From Nocardia vulneris (GTDB taxonomy: Bacteria; Actinomycetota; Actinomycetes; Mycobacteriales; Mycobacteriaceae), in contig NZ_BDCI01000052.1 of NCBI RefSeq assembly GCF_001613425.1, positions 62,001-126,000 on the forward strand: a stretch of 64,000 nucleotides of DNA. Reading direction: 5' to 3'. Position numbers and translations under genes: made by a program. This document shows positions 46,058 to 55,082 of this stretch, piece by piece. Within the stretch, counting starts at the first letter, position 1. Each line of letters begins with the position of its first letter. The notes under the pieces were generated by a model, which worked only from the letters and a program-made list of their open reading frames with translations, was not told the origin of the DNA and made no database searches.

Positions 46058-47398
46058 GTGGCCGCACAGGATGTCCGCGAACGGGCCGAGACCGCCGGCT
46101 ATCCGCCGGGGCCCCGGCTGCCCGCGTTCGTGCAGAGCGTGTTGTTCCAGACCGACCGGCAGCGCTTTCTGCCCGCCCTGGCCCGGCGTTACGGCGACGT
46201 CTTCACCATGCGGATCCCGCCGTTCGCGCGGCGGTTCGTGGTGTTCTCCCGGCCCGAGCACATCCGGGAGATCTTCGCGGGTGACCCGCGCGACCTGCAC
46301 GCGGGCGAGGGCAATCAGATCCTCGGCCACATCATGGGCCCGCATTCGCTGTTGCTCACCGACGAGGAGGAGCATGCGCGGGCCCGGCGGCTGCTGATGC
46401 CCGCGTTCAACGGCTCGGCGCTGCGCTCCTACCGCGACCTCGTCACCGAGCTCGCGGTGGCCGAAATCGACCGGTGGACACCGGGATCCACGCTGATCAC
46501 GCTGGACCGGATGAACGCGCTCACGCTCGAGGTGATCATGCGGGTGGTGTTCGGGGTGTCCGACGCGAGCACCCGCGCCGAGCTGGCGCCGCGGCTGAAA
46601 CGCATCGTCGATCTCAATCCGCTGGTCTTCCTCGGCTTCAAGTCGGCGCTGCTCGGCCGGATCGGCCCGTGGCAGCGGTTCGCGCACAACGTGCACCAGG
46701 TCGACGCGCTGCTGTACGCGGAGATCGCGGAGCGCCGGCAAGCGCCCGACCTGGCGCAACGCACCGATGTGCTGTCCCGGCTGCTGCACGCGGGGACCGA
46801 CACCGACCAGGATCCCCCGCTCACCGACGCCGAGCTGCGCGACCAGCTGATCACGCTGTTGCTCGCCGGGCACGAGACGACGGCCTCCGCCCTGGCCTGG
46901 GCGATGTACGAGCTCGCGGCCCAGCCTGCCATTCAGGACGAGGCCGCCGAAGCCGCGCGGACCGGCGACGACAAATTCCTCGAAGCCGTGCTGAAAGAGG
47001 CGATGCGCCGGCGCGTGATCATCAACGGCACCAACCGAAAACTGACCAGGGACATGACAATCGGCGGTCAGGCACTGCCCGCGGGCACTGTGGTCTGCAC
47101 GTCGATCCTGCTCGCGCATCGCAACACCGACAATTACCCGGATGTCGCGGCCTTCCGCCCGGATCGCTTCCTCGGCGGCGAGGTCGCGCCGAACACCTGG
47201 TTCCCCTTCGGCGGCGGCGCGCGCCGCTGTATCGGCGCCGGGTTTTCGCTGATGGAGGGCAGCACGGTGCTGCGCGAAACGCTCCTGCGCTATGTGCTGG
47301 CCCTGCCCGCCGGAGCCGGGCCCGAGCGCGCCAAGACCCGCAACATCACCACGGTCCCGCGGGGCAAGGCGCGGCTGGTCCTCGTGCCGCGCGGGTGA
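46058..47398 (+). CDS. Cytochrome P450
   Basis: 446 aa. I-helix oxygen-activation motif AGHETTAS (near 270), K-helix EAMR (E314/R317), FRPDRF, and the heme loop FGGGARRCIG with proximal cysteine Cys391. It opens YPPGPRLPAFVQSVLFQTDR, like the CYP135/CYP138 group of mycobacteria (family guess). GTG 46058 follows AGGAGG with 7 nt between; a longer frame to 45884 lacks this. Heme monooxygenase, substrate unknown; it needs a separate ferredoxin partner, none of which is nearby. Probably controlled by the double-HTH regulator directly downstream. Confidence 0.93.
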   Translation: MAAQDVRERAETAGYPPGPRLPAFVQSVLFQTDRQRFLPALARRYGDVFTMRIPPFARRFVVFSRPEHIREIFAGDPRDLHAGEGNQILGHIMGPHSLLLTDEEEHARARRLLMPAFNGSALRSYRDLVTELAVAEIDRWTPGSTLITLDRMNALTLEVIMRVVFGVSDASTRAELAPRLKRIVDLNPLVFLGFKSALLGRIGPWQRFAHNVHQVDALLYAEIAERRQAPDLAQRTDVLSRLLHAGTDTDQDPPLTDAELRDQLITLLLAGHETTASALAWAMYELAAQPAIQDEAAEAARTGDDKFLEAVLKEAMRRRVIINGTNRKLTRDMTIGGQALPAGTVVCTSILLAHRNTDNYPDVAAFRPDRFLGGEVAPNTWFPFGGGARRCIGAGFSLMEGSTVLRETLLRYVLALPAGAGPERAKTRNITTVPRGKARLVLVPRG

Positions 47399-47439
47399 GC
47401 ACCGAGGCATGGCCTTTCCCACCAGCGCAGATCAGTACG

Positions 47440-48693
47440 ATGTCCGACATGAGTGTCGACAATCGCCGTACGGCGCGTAAGGCGAGCACCGGCGACTCGG
47501 CACCCCGGGAGATCCGGCGCAGGCCGAAGAATCGCCGGGCGCAGATCGCCGCGGCCTCGGCCGCCGCGTTCGGCTCGCTGGGCTATCACGGCGTGAGCAT
47601 GGAGGACATCGCCTCCGGTCTCGGCATCAGCTCGGCCGCGCTGTACCGCCACTACCCCAGCAAGTACGCGCTGTTCCGCGAGGAGTTGCTGCGGGTGGGC
47701 CGGGCGATGACCGAGTCGGTTCAGCTGCCCGAGGAGGCCGCGACCTGGTCGCCCGAGCAGCGCCTGCGCCAGGTGCTCGACTCACTCATCGCCGTCACGA
47801 TCGAGAACCGCACCGCCATCACCCTGGTGCGCTGGGAAGGGCGCTATCTCGAGCCGGAGGATCTGACCACGCTGAGCGATCAGCAGCTCACGGTGCTGGG
47901 CGCGCTCGGCGACCAGCTCGCCGAACTGCGCCCGGAGCTGACCGAGGACGACACGCGGGTGCTGCGCATGGCGCTGCTCAGCACGATCACCAGCATCGCC
48001 GATCACCACGCCACGCTGCCGATGAAATCCCTTGCCCGGCTGTTGAATTCGGCCTGCCGGCCGATCGTCGGACTGACCCTGCCCGCCGTGCGGCCGGCCG
48101 AGCCGCAGCCGGTGGTGGAGATCCCGGATTCGTTCAAACACGAACTGCTGCTGCGCAAAGCGGTGGAGTTGTTCCACGAGCGCGGCTACCCGAATGTCAG
48201 CGTGGAGGACATCGCCACGGCGGCGGGGTTGTCCGCGGCCTCGGCGGTGTATCGGTTCTATCGCGGCAAGAGCGATCTGCTCGCCGCGGCGTTTCGCCGT
48301 GCCGCGGAACGGGTTTCGGGTGCGGTCGGCCCGGCGGTGGCGACCGCCGCGAGCCCGGAGGGCGCGCTGACCGCGCTGATCGATCAGTACGTGGCCGGCT
48401 CGTTCGCCGAGCGCGCGCTGACCTACGTGTACTTCACGGAGTTCCAGCATGTGCCGGCGGAGGAACGCACGGTGCTGCGCAACATCCAGCGGCTCAGCGT
48501 CGAAGAGTGGGCGCGGCTGCTGCGCGAGGTGCGCCCGGAGTTGTCACCCGCCGAGGCGCGATTCCTGATCCACGCCGCGTTTGCCCTGGTGGTCGATCTC
48601 GGACGGGCGTTCGACAACGAGCCCATGGCGGCCCAGGAGCGGGTGCGACTGCTGATGCAGGTGGTCTTGTTCGGGCGGCCTGCGCTCGAATGA
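47440..48693 (+). CDS. TetR-type regulator with two DNA-binding domains (copy 1)
   Basis: 417 aa, twice the usual TetR size. Residues ~33-79 form one TetR_N HTH (RRAQIAAASAAAFGSLGYHG, SMEDIASGLGISSAALYRHY) and ~233-283 form a second (LLRKAVELFHERGYPNVSVE, DIATAAGLSAASAVYRFYRG), each followed by a helical domain. The same layout and many identical stretches recur in the next gene. Start ATG 47440 or 47449; neither has a strong ribosome site. The gap from the P450 is 41 bp, so co-transcription is likely. A monomer with two HTH units could bind a site normally needing a dimer. Confidence 0.9.
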   Translation: MSDMSVDNRRTARKASTGDSAPREIRRRPKNRRAQIAAASAAAFGSLGYHGVSMEDIASGLGISSAALYRHYPSKYALFREELLRVGRAMTESVQLPEEAATWSPEQRLRQVLDSLIAVTIENRTAITLVRWEGRYLEPEDLTTLSDQQLTVLGALGDQLAELRPELTEDDTRVLRMALLSTITSIADHHATLPMKSLARLLNSACRPIVGLTLPAVRPAEPQPVVEIPDSFKHELLLRKAVELFHERGYPNVSVEDIATAAGLSAASAVYRFYRGKSDLLAAAFRRAAERVSGAVGPAVATAASPEGALTALIDQYVAGSFAERALTYVYFTEFQHVPAEERTVLRNIQRLSVEEWARLLREVRPELSPAEARFLIHAAFALVVDLGRAFDNEPMAAQERVRLLMQVVLFGRPALE

Positions 48694-48800
48694 GCCGCTG
48701 CCCAGCGGACCAACCGGTCGCATAAGTTAACGGAAATTCTGGACGGTCTGCGATACGTATCCCTAGGTGAAGTCCCGAAACTCTGCGTTCTTTGTGATCT

Positions 48801-48810
48801 TCTGTTCAGA
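48801..48810. promoter_or_regulatory. Short perfect palindrome TCTGTTCAGA before copy 2
   Basis: TCTG-TT-CAGA lies 30 bp upstream of the second double-HTH gene. It shares TCTG/CAGA half-sites with the palindrome upstream of the MpaB-like gene (59860-59876), but with a different spacing. Weak candidate operator. Confidence 0.25.
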
Positions 48811-48840
48811 TTCGCCATCGGGTTCGGCTACCATCGCGGC

Positions 48841-50085
48841 ATGGGTGCCCAAGAACGCCGCGCTGCGGACAAGGCGGCCGACGGGACGCCGACGCGAGCG
48901 ATCCGGCGCAGACCCCGCGATCGACGCGCACAGATCGCGGCAGTCTCCGCCGAGGCGTTCGGATCGCTCGGCTATCACGGCGTGAGCATGGAGGACATCG
49001 CGTCCCGGCTCGACATCAGTTCCGCCGCGCTGTATCGCCACTACCCCAGCAAATACGCGCTGTTCCGCGAGGAAGCGCTGCGACTCGGCACACTGAGTGC
49101 GTCCGCGGTGCAACTGCCGGACACCGCGCGGGAGCTGTCCGCCACCACGCGGCTCGAGCAGGTCATCGACGCACTGATCGCCTCGTCGATCACGAACCGG
49201 CGCAGCGCCGCGCTGCTGCGCTGGCAGCGCCGCTACCTCGAGGACGAGGACGCCGCGATCCTCGATGACCAACTGGCCATGGTGAATTCGCGGTTGAAGG
49301 CCTTGATCGCGGCGACCAGGCCAGAACTCGGCAAGCCCGATCACGCGGTGCTGTCCGCCGCCGTCCTGAGCGCGCTCAGCAGCATCGGCGATCACCACGT
49401 GTCGCTGCCGGCGCGGGCGTTGCACGCCCTGCTCGGCACCGCCTGCCGGGCGATCGCGGCATGCACGCTGCCCGAGATCACGGATCAGCGGCAACCCGTT
49501 GCGGCAGTGGAGATTCCACTCACCTTCAAACACGAGTTGCTGCTCGTACGCGCCGTCGAGCTGTTCCACGAACGCGGATACCCGAACGTCAGCGTGGAGG
49601 ACATCGCCACCGCCGCCGCGTTGCCCGCCTCGTCGGCGGTGTACCGCTTCTACCGCGGCAAGGGCGATATCCTCGCGGCCGCGTTCCGCCGTGCCGCGGA
49701 ACGGGTTTCGGCCGCGATCGGTCCGGCCGTCGCGGCGGCGGACAGTCCACGACAGGCGCTGACGACGCTGATCGAGCTCTATGTCGCGGGATCGTTCGCC
49801 GAACGCGAGCTGACCTTCGTGTACTACGCCGAGATCAGCAATGTGCCCGCGGACGAGCGGACGGTGCTGCGCAACATCCAGCGACTCAACGTCGAGGAAT
49901 GGGCGAAGCTGCTCGTCGGTATGCGTCCCGAGCTGTCACCCGCCGAAGCACGGCTGCTGGTGCACACGGCGCTGGCGCTGGTGGTCGATCTGGGGCAGCG
50001 CTTCGGTTCCGACGACCCGTGCTGCTCGCAGCAGCGGGTCGGGCAATTGATGCGAGTAGTCTTGTTCGGCAACGAATCCGGCTGA
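48841..50085 (+). CDS. TetR-type regulator with two DNA-binding domains (copy 2)
   Basis: 414 aa paralogue of the preceding gene, collinear over its whole length. First HTH at ~29-75 (with YHGVSMEDIASRLDISSAAL and YRHYPSKYALFREE) and second at ~229-277 (FKHELLLVRAVELFHERGYP, NVSVEDIATAAALPASSAVY). The recognition helices of the two copies are nearly identical, while the intervening helical domains differ more, so they may share DNA sites but read different ligands. It ends back-to-back with the convergent mce operon and is a natural candidate regulator of it or of the P450. Confidence 0.9.
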   Translation: MGAQERRAADKAADGTPTRAIRRRPRDRRAQIAAVSAEAFGSLGYHGVSMEDIASRLDISSAALYRHYPSKYALFREEALRLGTLSASAVQLPDTARELSATTRLEQVIDALIASSITNRRSAALLRWQRRYLEDEDAAILDDQLAMVNSRLKALIAATRPELGKPDHAVLSAAVLSALSSIGDHHVSLPARALHALLGTACRAIAACTLPEITDQRQPVAAVEIPLTFKHELLLVRAVELFHERGYPNVSVEDIATAAALPASSAVYRFYRGKGDILAAAFRRAAERVSAAIGPAVAAADSPRQALTTLIELYVAGSFAERELTFVYYAEISNVPADERTVLRNIQRLNVEEWAKLLVGMRPELSPAEARLLVHTALALVVDLGQRFGSDDPCCSQQRVGQLMRVVLFGNESG

Positions 50086-50691
50086 CTACGGCTGCGCCGG
50101 TGGCGGGGCCAACGGCGAGTTCACCTTGTTCACCAGCCAGTGCCCGTCGACCTTCTCCAGACGCATGACCATGGACAGCTGACCCGGCGCGGGCTTGCCC
50201 TGCGTACCCATGCTGGTGATGGTCTGTCCGATCACCACGATCGCCTCGGCGGAGTTCTGGTCGCCGGTCTTGATCGCGCACTGCACGTCGTTCACCTTGG
50301 ACACGACCTCGCCCTGGGTCAGCACCTCGCGCAATTCCCTGCTGGTGCTGTCGAATTGCTTCTTCCAGTCACCGGTCGCCCCGGCCAGCACCGCCGCGAA
50401 ATACGGGTCGAGCTGTTTGGCGTCGTAGTCCGCCAGGACCGGGGCGTACGCACACGCGGCGGTCCGCGCGTCCGCGTTGGCCTCGAGCACGGCCTTGTTG
50501 CCCCGGTTCTGGACGAAGAAGACGACGCTCGAAACCACTGCGGCACAGAGCAGTACCGCCGCCGTCAGCTCGAGGGCGAGCCGTCCGGACCGGCCGAGCC
50601 GCCGTCGTTTCGGCGCGGCAGCCGTCGTCTCGGTCGAAACCTCTTCGGGCGTAACAGCACTCGACTCTTCAGCCGTATCGCTATCGGACAT
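50086..50691 (-). CDS. Mce-associated membrane protein
   Basis: 201 aa. Acidic, Thr/Ser-rich cytoplasmic N-terminus (1-30), basic patch KRRRLGRSGR, one transmembrane helix (about 41-62) and an extracytoplasmic domain (VLADYDAKQLDPYFAAVLAG; SREL near mid-protein; LVNKVNSPLAPP at the end). This is the plan of Mas proteins encoded after mceF, which help stabilise Mce lipid importers. Last gene of the mce operon, 11 bp after mceF. Only one Mas gene is present here, while many mce operons have two or more. Confidence 0.85.
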   Translation of the reverse strand: MSDSDTAEESSAVTPEEVSTETTAAAPKRRRLGRSGRLALELTAAVLLCAAVVSSVVFFVQNRGNKAVLEANADARTAACAYAPVLADYDAKQLDPYFAAVLAGATGDWKKQFDSTSRELREVLTQGEVVSKVNDVQCAIKTGDQNSAEAIVVIGQTITSMGTQGKPAPGQLSMVMRLEKVDGHWLVNKVNSPLAPPPAQP

Positions 50692-50702
50692 CGGTTGAAC
50701 TC

Positions 50703-51881
50703 CTATCTCCCAGGTGCCGGACGGGACAGCTCGTCGCCGGAGACGCCGGGAGGCGGACCCGAGCCGTTGTCCGGCACATTCGGTCGTGGTGCGTTCGCGG
50801 AGCCGCGAACCTGCAACGCCGGGTTGTCGGTGATGCAGTAGTTGTAGAGCCGCACCCTGGTGTCCGCGGTTTTCGTCGTCGGGACCACCGGCACGGTGCC
50901 GTAGTCACAGCTCGGCCGGGGCCACGGGTCGATCAGGGTGTGATAGGCGTTGTCGTGCGCGGGCACACCGATCGCCGCGGATCCCGCGCGCAGCGCGGGG
51001 AACAGCGCCGCGATGGCGGGCGCGCGCAGCTTGGCCGCCTTGGTGATCGCGACGAAATTGGTGACCAGGTTGGTCACCGGATCCTCGGTATCGCGCACGA
51101 TGCCGCCGAGCGTGGCGAGCTGGCCAGGCCCGAGTTCGAGGAACTTGCGCACCTCGGCGTCTGCCGCGCTGAGCTGCTGGAACAGTGCGCTGGACCCGGT
51201 GGTGAGCGTGCTCAGATCGGGTTGCGCGTGCGACGTCGTCTCCGCGATCACCTGCAGGTTCTCGATGAGCTGCCTGGTCTGCGGCAACAGATCCGTCAGC
51301 CCGGCCATCGCCCGGCTGATCCCGGAGATCATGTTGCGCAACCGATCCGGTCCGCCGGCCAGTGCCTTGTCCAGTTCATCGATGATCACGTTCAAGCGCG
51401 CCGGGTTCAGCCCGCCGATCAGTCCGCTCATGCTCGACAGCACCGACTGCACCGTCACCGGGACGGTGGTCCGCGCGCGGTCGACCACCGCACCGTCGCC
51501 GAGATAGGGTCCGCTGTCGGTATCGGGCCGGAAGTCGAGATACTGCTCCCCGGCCGCCGACAACCGGCCCACGGCCACCGTCCCGCCCACCGGAATTCTT
51601 GCGCCCTTGTCGATTTCGGCGATCGCGGCGACGCCGTCGCCCGAGATGCGCACCTCGGTGACCCGGCCGACCCGGACACCGCGGAAGCTGACATCGTTGT
51701 TCGCCGCGAGCCCGCCGGAGTTCTGCAACTCCACCCGCACCGTATAGGTGTTCGGCAGCAAGTTGATGCGCAGCACCGCCGCCCCGAGGTAGGAGACGCC
51801 GACCAGCAGCACCAGGATCAGGCCGATATTGGCCACCGCGATGCGATGACGAACCAGCCACTGCCACAACGGAATGGTCAT
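50703..51881 (-). CDS. mceF: Mce-family protein, F position
   Basis: 392 aa. N-terminal membrane anchor (about 12-36, VANIGLILVLLVGVSYLGAA), then an MlaD/MCE domain (TVRVELQNSGGLAANNDVSF) and a long helical region, ending in a Pro-rich tail. MceF is one of six subunits thought to form a hydrophobic tube from the inner membrane through the periplasm for lipid import. It overlaps mceE by 4 nt. Confidence 0.9.
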   Translation of the reverse strand: MTIPLWQWLVRHRIAVANIGLILVLLVGVSYLGAAVLRINLLPNTYTVRVELQNSGGLAANNDVSFRGVRVGRVTEVRISGDGVAAIAEIDKGARIPVGGTVAVGRLSAAGEQYLDFRPDTDSGPYLGDGAVVDRARTTVPVTVQSVLSSMSGLIGGLNPARLNVIIDELDKALAGGPDRLRNMISGISRAMAGLTDLLPQTRQLIENLQVIAETTSHAQPDLSTLTTGSSALFQQLSAADAEVRKFLELGPGQLATLGGIVRDTEDPVTNLVTNFVAITKAAKLRAPAIAALFPALRAGSAAIGVPAHDNAYHTLIDPWPRPSCDYGTVPVVPTTKTADTRVRLYNYCITDNPALQVRGSANAPRPNVPDNGSGPPPGVSGDELSRPAPGR

Positions 51882-52960
51882 CGCGTACCGCCTTGCAACC
51901 GGCCGAGCACCTTCTCCAGCACCTGGGCCAGACTGCCGATGAAGGCGGGCACGTCACCGAGTTCGGGCGCCCGGCTGCCCTTCGGGTCGGTCAGCGCGCC
52001 GACGCTCAGGTACGAGACGGTGGCGGCGACGGCCAGCGTCGGACCGTCCAGGCTGGCCATCACCGAGGGATAGACCGCGTGCAGTCCGTCCAGCGTGCCC
52101 GCGAGATCGTCGCCCATCTGCGCGAATCCGGACATCAACCGCTGGATGCTGTCGAACAGGGTGAGAAAGTCCGGGCCGGTGGTGTCGGTGAAGTCGCCGA
52201 GCGCGGCCATGGTCACCGAGATCTTCGCGGTGAGATCGGCGATGGCCTTGTTGTTCTCGGCCACCAACCCGATCAGCGGCGGGAACGTATCCGCGGCGGC
52301 GCCCAATTCCTGCTTGCGCCTGGCCAATTCGCCGGTCAGCGTGGACATGCCGGTCAGCACGCTGTCGACGTCGGCGGTGCGCCGGTTCAGAGCGCTCAGC
52401 ACGTCGGTCAGCTCGGTGATCAGATGCGACAGTTCCGGGGCGCGGCCGCCGAACATGGAGTTCATCTCGCTGGTGATCCGGGCGGCCTGGTTGAGCCCAC
52501 CGCCGTTGAGCAGCAACGAGATCGACATCATCAGCTGCTCGACCGAGGCGCCGGTCGCGGTGTGCTCGGGCGCGATGGTGTCGCCCGGGCGCAGCAGCTC
52601 GGCGCTGTCCTGCTTCGACGGCAAAGTCATCGCGACGAACATGTCGCCGAGCGGGGTGGCCTGCCGCAGCTCGGCGCTCGTACCGCGGGGCAGCTGAATG
52701 TCTTGGCGGATCTGCATTTCCACATCGGCCAGGAAGTTGGTGGTGCTGATCGCGGAGACCATGCCGATATCGGTGCCGCCGATCTTGACGTGCGCGTTCG
52801 CGGGCAGATTCAGCGCGTCCCGGAAGACCGCGTGCAGGGTGTAGCCGGGGCCGCCGATGCCGGGCTTGGGCAACGGCACGTTGTCCACCGTCACCGCACA
52901 GCCCGCGCTGCCCGCGAGCACTCCCGCCGCCGCCAGCACGGCCAGCGCCCGCCTGCTCAT
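51878..52960 (-). CDS. mceE: Mce-family lipoprotein, E position
   Basis: 360 aa. Signal peptide ending LAGSAGC with the acylated cysteine at residue 21, an imperfect lipobox. MCE domain (YTLHAVFRDALNLPANAHVK, then IGGTDIG), followed by a helical domain with repeated heptad-like leucines. MceE is the usual lipoprotein of Mce complexes. Overlaps mceD by 4 nt. Confidence 0.9.
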   Translation of the reverse strand: MSRRALAVLAAAGVLAGSAGCAVTVDNVPLPKPGIGGPGYTLHAVFRDALNLPANAHVKIGGTDIGMVSAISTTNFLADVEMQIRQDIQLPRGTSAELRQATPLGDMFVAMTLPSKQDSAELLRPGDTIAPEHTATGASVEQLMMSISLLLNGGGLNQAARITSEMNSMFGGRAPELSHLITELTDVLSALNRRTADVDSVLTGMSTLTGELARRKQELGAAADTFPPLIGLVAENNKAIADLTAKISVTMAALGDFTDTTGPDFLTLFDSIQRLMSGFAQMGDDLAGTLDGLHAVYPSVMASLDGPTLAVAATVSYLSVGALTDPKGSRAPELGDVPAFIGSLAQVLEKVLGRLQGGTR

Positions 52961-54057
52961 TTCGTGAGTCCCAGCAGCGCGGCGGTGAGCCCGAAGTCCG
53001 GGCCGAAGTCCTGGATCTTGCCGGTGCGACAGCCATCCAGGCGCATCTGCACCCGCTCGCAGAACACCGACAGCGCCTCACCGTCGAGCACGGCCTTGTC
53101 CAGCAGGCCGTGCAACCGCAGCGCCTGGTGTTCTTTGCTGGTCGCGTTGTCCAGATTCTGGAAGAACAGCGGTGTGACGTCGGCGATCTCGGTGACCGAG
53201 CGGGCATTGGCGCGCATCTGCCCGGTGAGCGCGGTGAACCGGGTCAGCGCGCCGAGCAACTGTTCCCGGTTCGCACCGACCACCGTGGAGGTGTTGGTGA
53301 CGAAGTCGTTCAGCTGGGTCAGCACCGCCTGCAGACCCGGGGCCTGCGCGCCCATCAACTCGACCAGCTCGGTCAGCCGCCCGCTGAAATCCCGCACGGT
53401 CTGGTCGTTCTCGGCGATGATCTGGGTGATCTCGTTGAGTTTCACGATGGTGTTGGAGATCTGGTCGCCGTTGGCGAGGCTGACCTCGAAGGCGGCCGAC
53501 ATCGCGTCCAGCGTCTGCCGCAGCTTGTCGCCGTTGCCGTCCAGCAGCGGGAACAGCACCCGGCTCGCCATCGGCCCGGTCTCGTTGTCCCCCTTCAACG
53601 CCTTGCCGAGCTGGTCGAAATTGTCCAGGATGCGGTCGAGTTCGACCGGGGTCCGGGTGTGCTCGAGCGGGATGTGCGCCCCGTCGGCCAGCACCGGTCC
53701 GTTGCCTTCGTACGCGGGTGCCAGCTCGACGTGTCGGTTGGTGATCAGCTGTGGGGAGACCAGCGCCGCAATGGCATCCGCGGGCACCTTCACGTTTTTG
53801 TCGATGGACATGGTGACCTCGACATAGCTGCCCCGCGCGGTCACCGTGTCCACCCGGCCGACCGGAACGCCGAGAATCGCGACGTCGTTACCCGCGTACA
53901 GGCCCGCCACGTTCTCGAAATCGGCGCTGATCCGCAGATGTTCGCCGAGGTACTGGTCCGGCAGCCCGGACAGGCTGTCCGGCAGCAGCGAGCAGCCGGA
54001 CGCGATCGCGGCGATCCAGCACAGCACCGCAGTTTTGCAGAAGGTACTCATCTTCAT
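52957..54057 (-). CDS. mceD: Mce-family protein, D position, with a lipoprotein-type signal
   Basis: 366 aa. The N-terminus is short and hydrophobic and ends IAAIASGCSLLPDS, which looks like a lipoprotein signal with Cys22. The usual MceD has a plain membrane anchor. MCE domain FENVAGLYAGNDVAILGVPV and then the helical region. Start ATG overlaps the mceC stop (TGATG). Two lipoproteins in a row (D and E) is a noticeable feature of this operon. Confidence 0.88.
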   Translation of the reverse strand: MKMSTFCKTAVLCWIAAIASGCSLLPDSLSGLPDQYLGEHLRISADFENVAGLYAGNDVAILGVPVGRVDTVTARGSYVEVTMSIDKNVKVPADAIAALVSPQLITNRHVELAPAYEGNGPVLADGAHIPLEHTRTPVELDRILDNFDQLGKALKGDNETGPMASRVLFPLLDGNGDKLRQTLDAMSAAFEVSLANGDQISNTIVKLNEITQIIAENDQTVRDFSGRLTELVELMGAQAPGLQAVLTQLNDFVTNTSTVVGANREQLLGALTRFTALTGQMRANARSVTEIADVTPLFFQNLDNATSKEHQALRLHGLLDKAVLDGEALSVFCERVQMRLDGCRTGKIQDFGPDFGLTAALLGLTK

Positions 54058-55082
54058 CAGTTACACCCCTGTACCGCACCGGCGAAGCACAGCCAGTTGT
54101 CCGGGAAGACCCACGGCGCCCACACGTCGCCGTAGGGGCCGTTGCCGAGCGCATTGTTGAACTGCCGCAGGGCGACCGGCATGATTTCGTAGAGCGAGTC
54201 GAGGTTGTCCCGGTTCTTCTCCAAGCCCTCGGACATGGTGTTCAGGCTCTGGATCAGTGGGCCGAGTTGATCGTTGTTCTCCAGCCCCATCTCCTGCAGC
54301 AGCCGCGAGAGCTCGGCGACGTTGTCCAGCAAGGACTTCAGCAGTTGCTGGCGCTGCGCCACCGCATTGCCGATCGCCTCGCCCCGGGTGAGCAACAGCA
54401 GCACGCTGTTGCGATTGTCCGAAACCAGCTGTGCCACCTGGTCCATGCTCTTCAGCAGCACATCGACCTCGTCGCGGCGATCGTTGATCACCTTGGCGAG
54501 CGCGCCGATGCTGTTCAACGCCTCGACGGTGAGCTGCGGCGAATCGCCCATCTGCCGGGTCAGCAGATCGAGCGACTGGCGCAGCTTGGCCGGATCGATC
54601 CGCTCGATGCGCTCGAACGACGACTTGTACACCGGATCACGGATGACCTTGCCCAGGTTGTACGGCACGGTGGTGTTGGCGATCGGGATCCGGTTGCCCG
54701 ACAGCCCTTTTCCGTTCCCCGGCACCAGTTCGACATGCAACTTGCCGAGGATGGTCGTCATCTTGATCGCCGCGCGCGCATCGGGGCCGAGCCGGATATC
54801 GCGACGCACCCGCAGATCCACCACGACCTTCGCGCCGTCGAGCCGCACCGCACGCACCGAACCGACTTCGATGCCGGAGACGTCCACCGACGCGCCCGCA
54901 CGCAACCCGGCCGCCTGTGCGAACTCGGCTTGAATCGTCCGGTCCCCCAGCCTGGCCTGTGACAACGCGCTGGAGCCGACGAGCAGCAGGAGCACCGATC
55001 CGGCGGCGAGCAAGCCCAGCCACAGCAGTCGATTGCGGGGTAGCCGGACGCGTCCGGCCAGCCCACGGATCCGGTTTCTCAT
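54057..55082 (-). CDS. mceC: Mce-family protein, C position
   Basis: 341 aa. Basic cytoplasmic stretch, one transmembrane helix (about 19-39), MCE domain (IQAEFAQAAGLRAGASVDVS) and a long helical domain ending in a Cys-containing tail (WLCFAGAVQGCN). ATG 55082 is chosen over GTG 55088: it has GGAGG 7 nt upstream and makes the ATGA overlap with mceB. Confidence 0.9.
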   Translation of the reverse strand: MRNRIRGLAGRVRLPRNRLLWLGLLAAGSVLLLLVGSSALSQARLGDRTIQAEFAQAAGLRAGASVDVSGIEVGSVRAVRLDGAKVVVDLRVRRDIRLGPDARAAIKMTTILGKLHVELVPGNGKGLSGNRIPIANTTVPYNLGKVIRDPVYKSSFERIERIDPAKLRQSLDLLTRQMGDSPQLTVEALNSIGALAKVINDRRDEVDVLLKSMDQVAQLVSDNRNSVLLLLTRGEAIGNAVAQRQQLLKSLLDNVAELSRLLQEMGLENNDQLGPLIQSLNTMSEGLEKNRDNLDSLYEIMPVALRQFNNALGNGPYGDVWAPWVFPDNWLCFAGAVQGCN

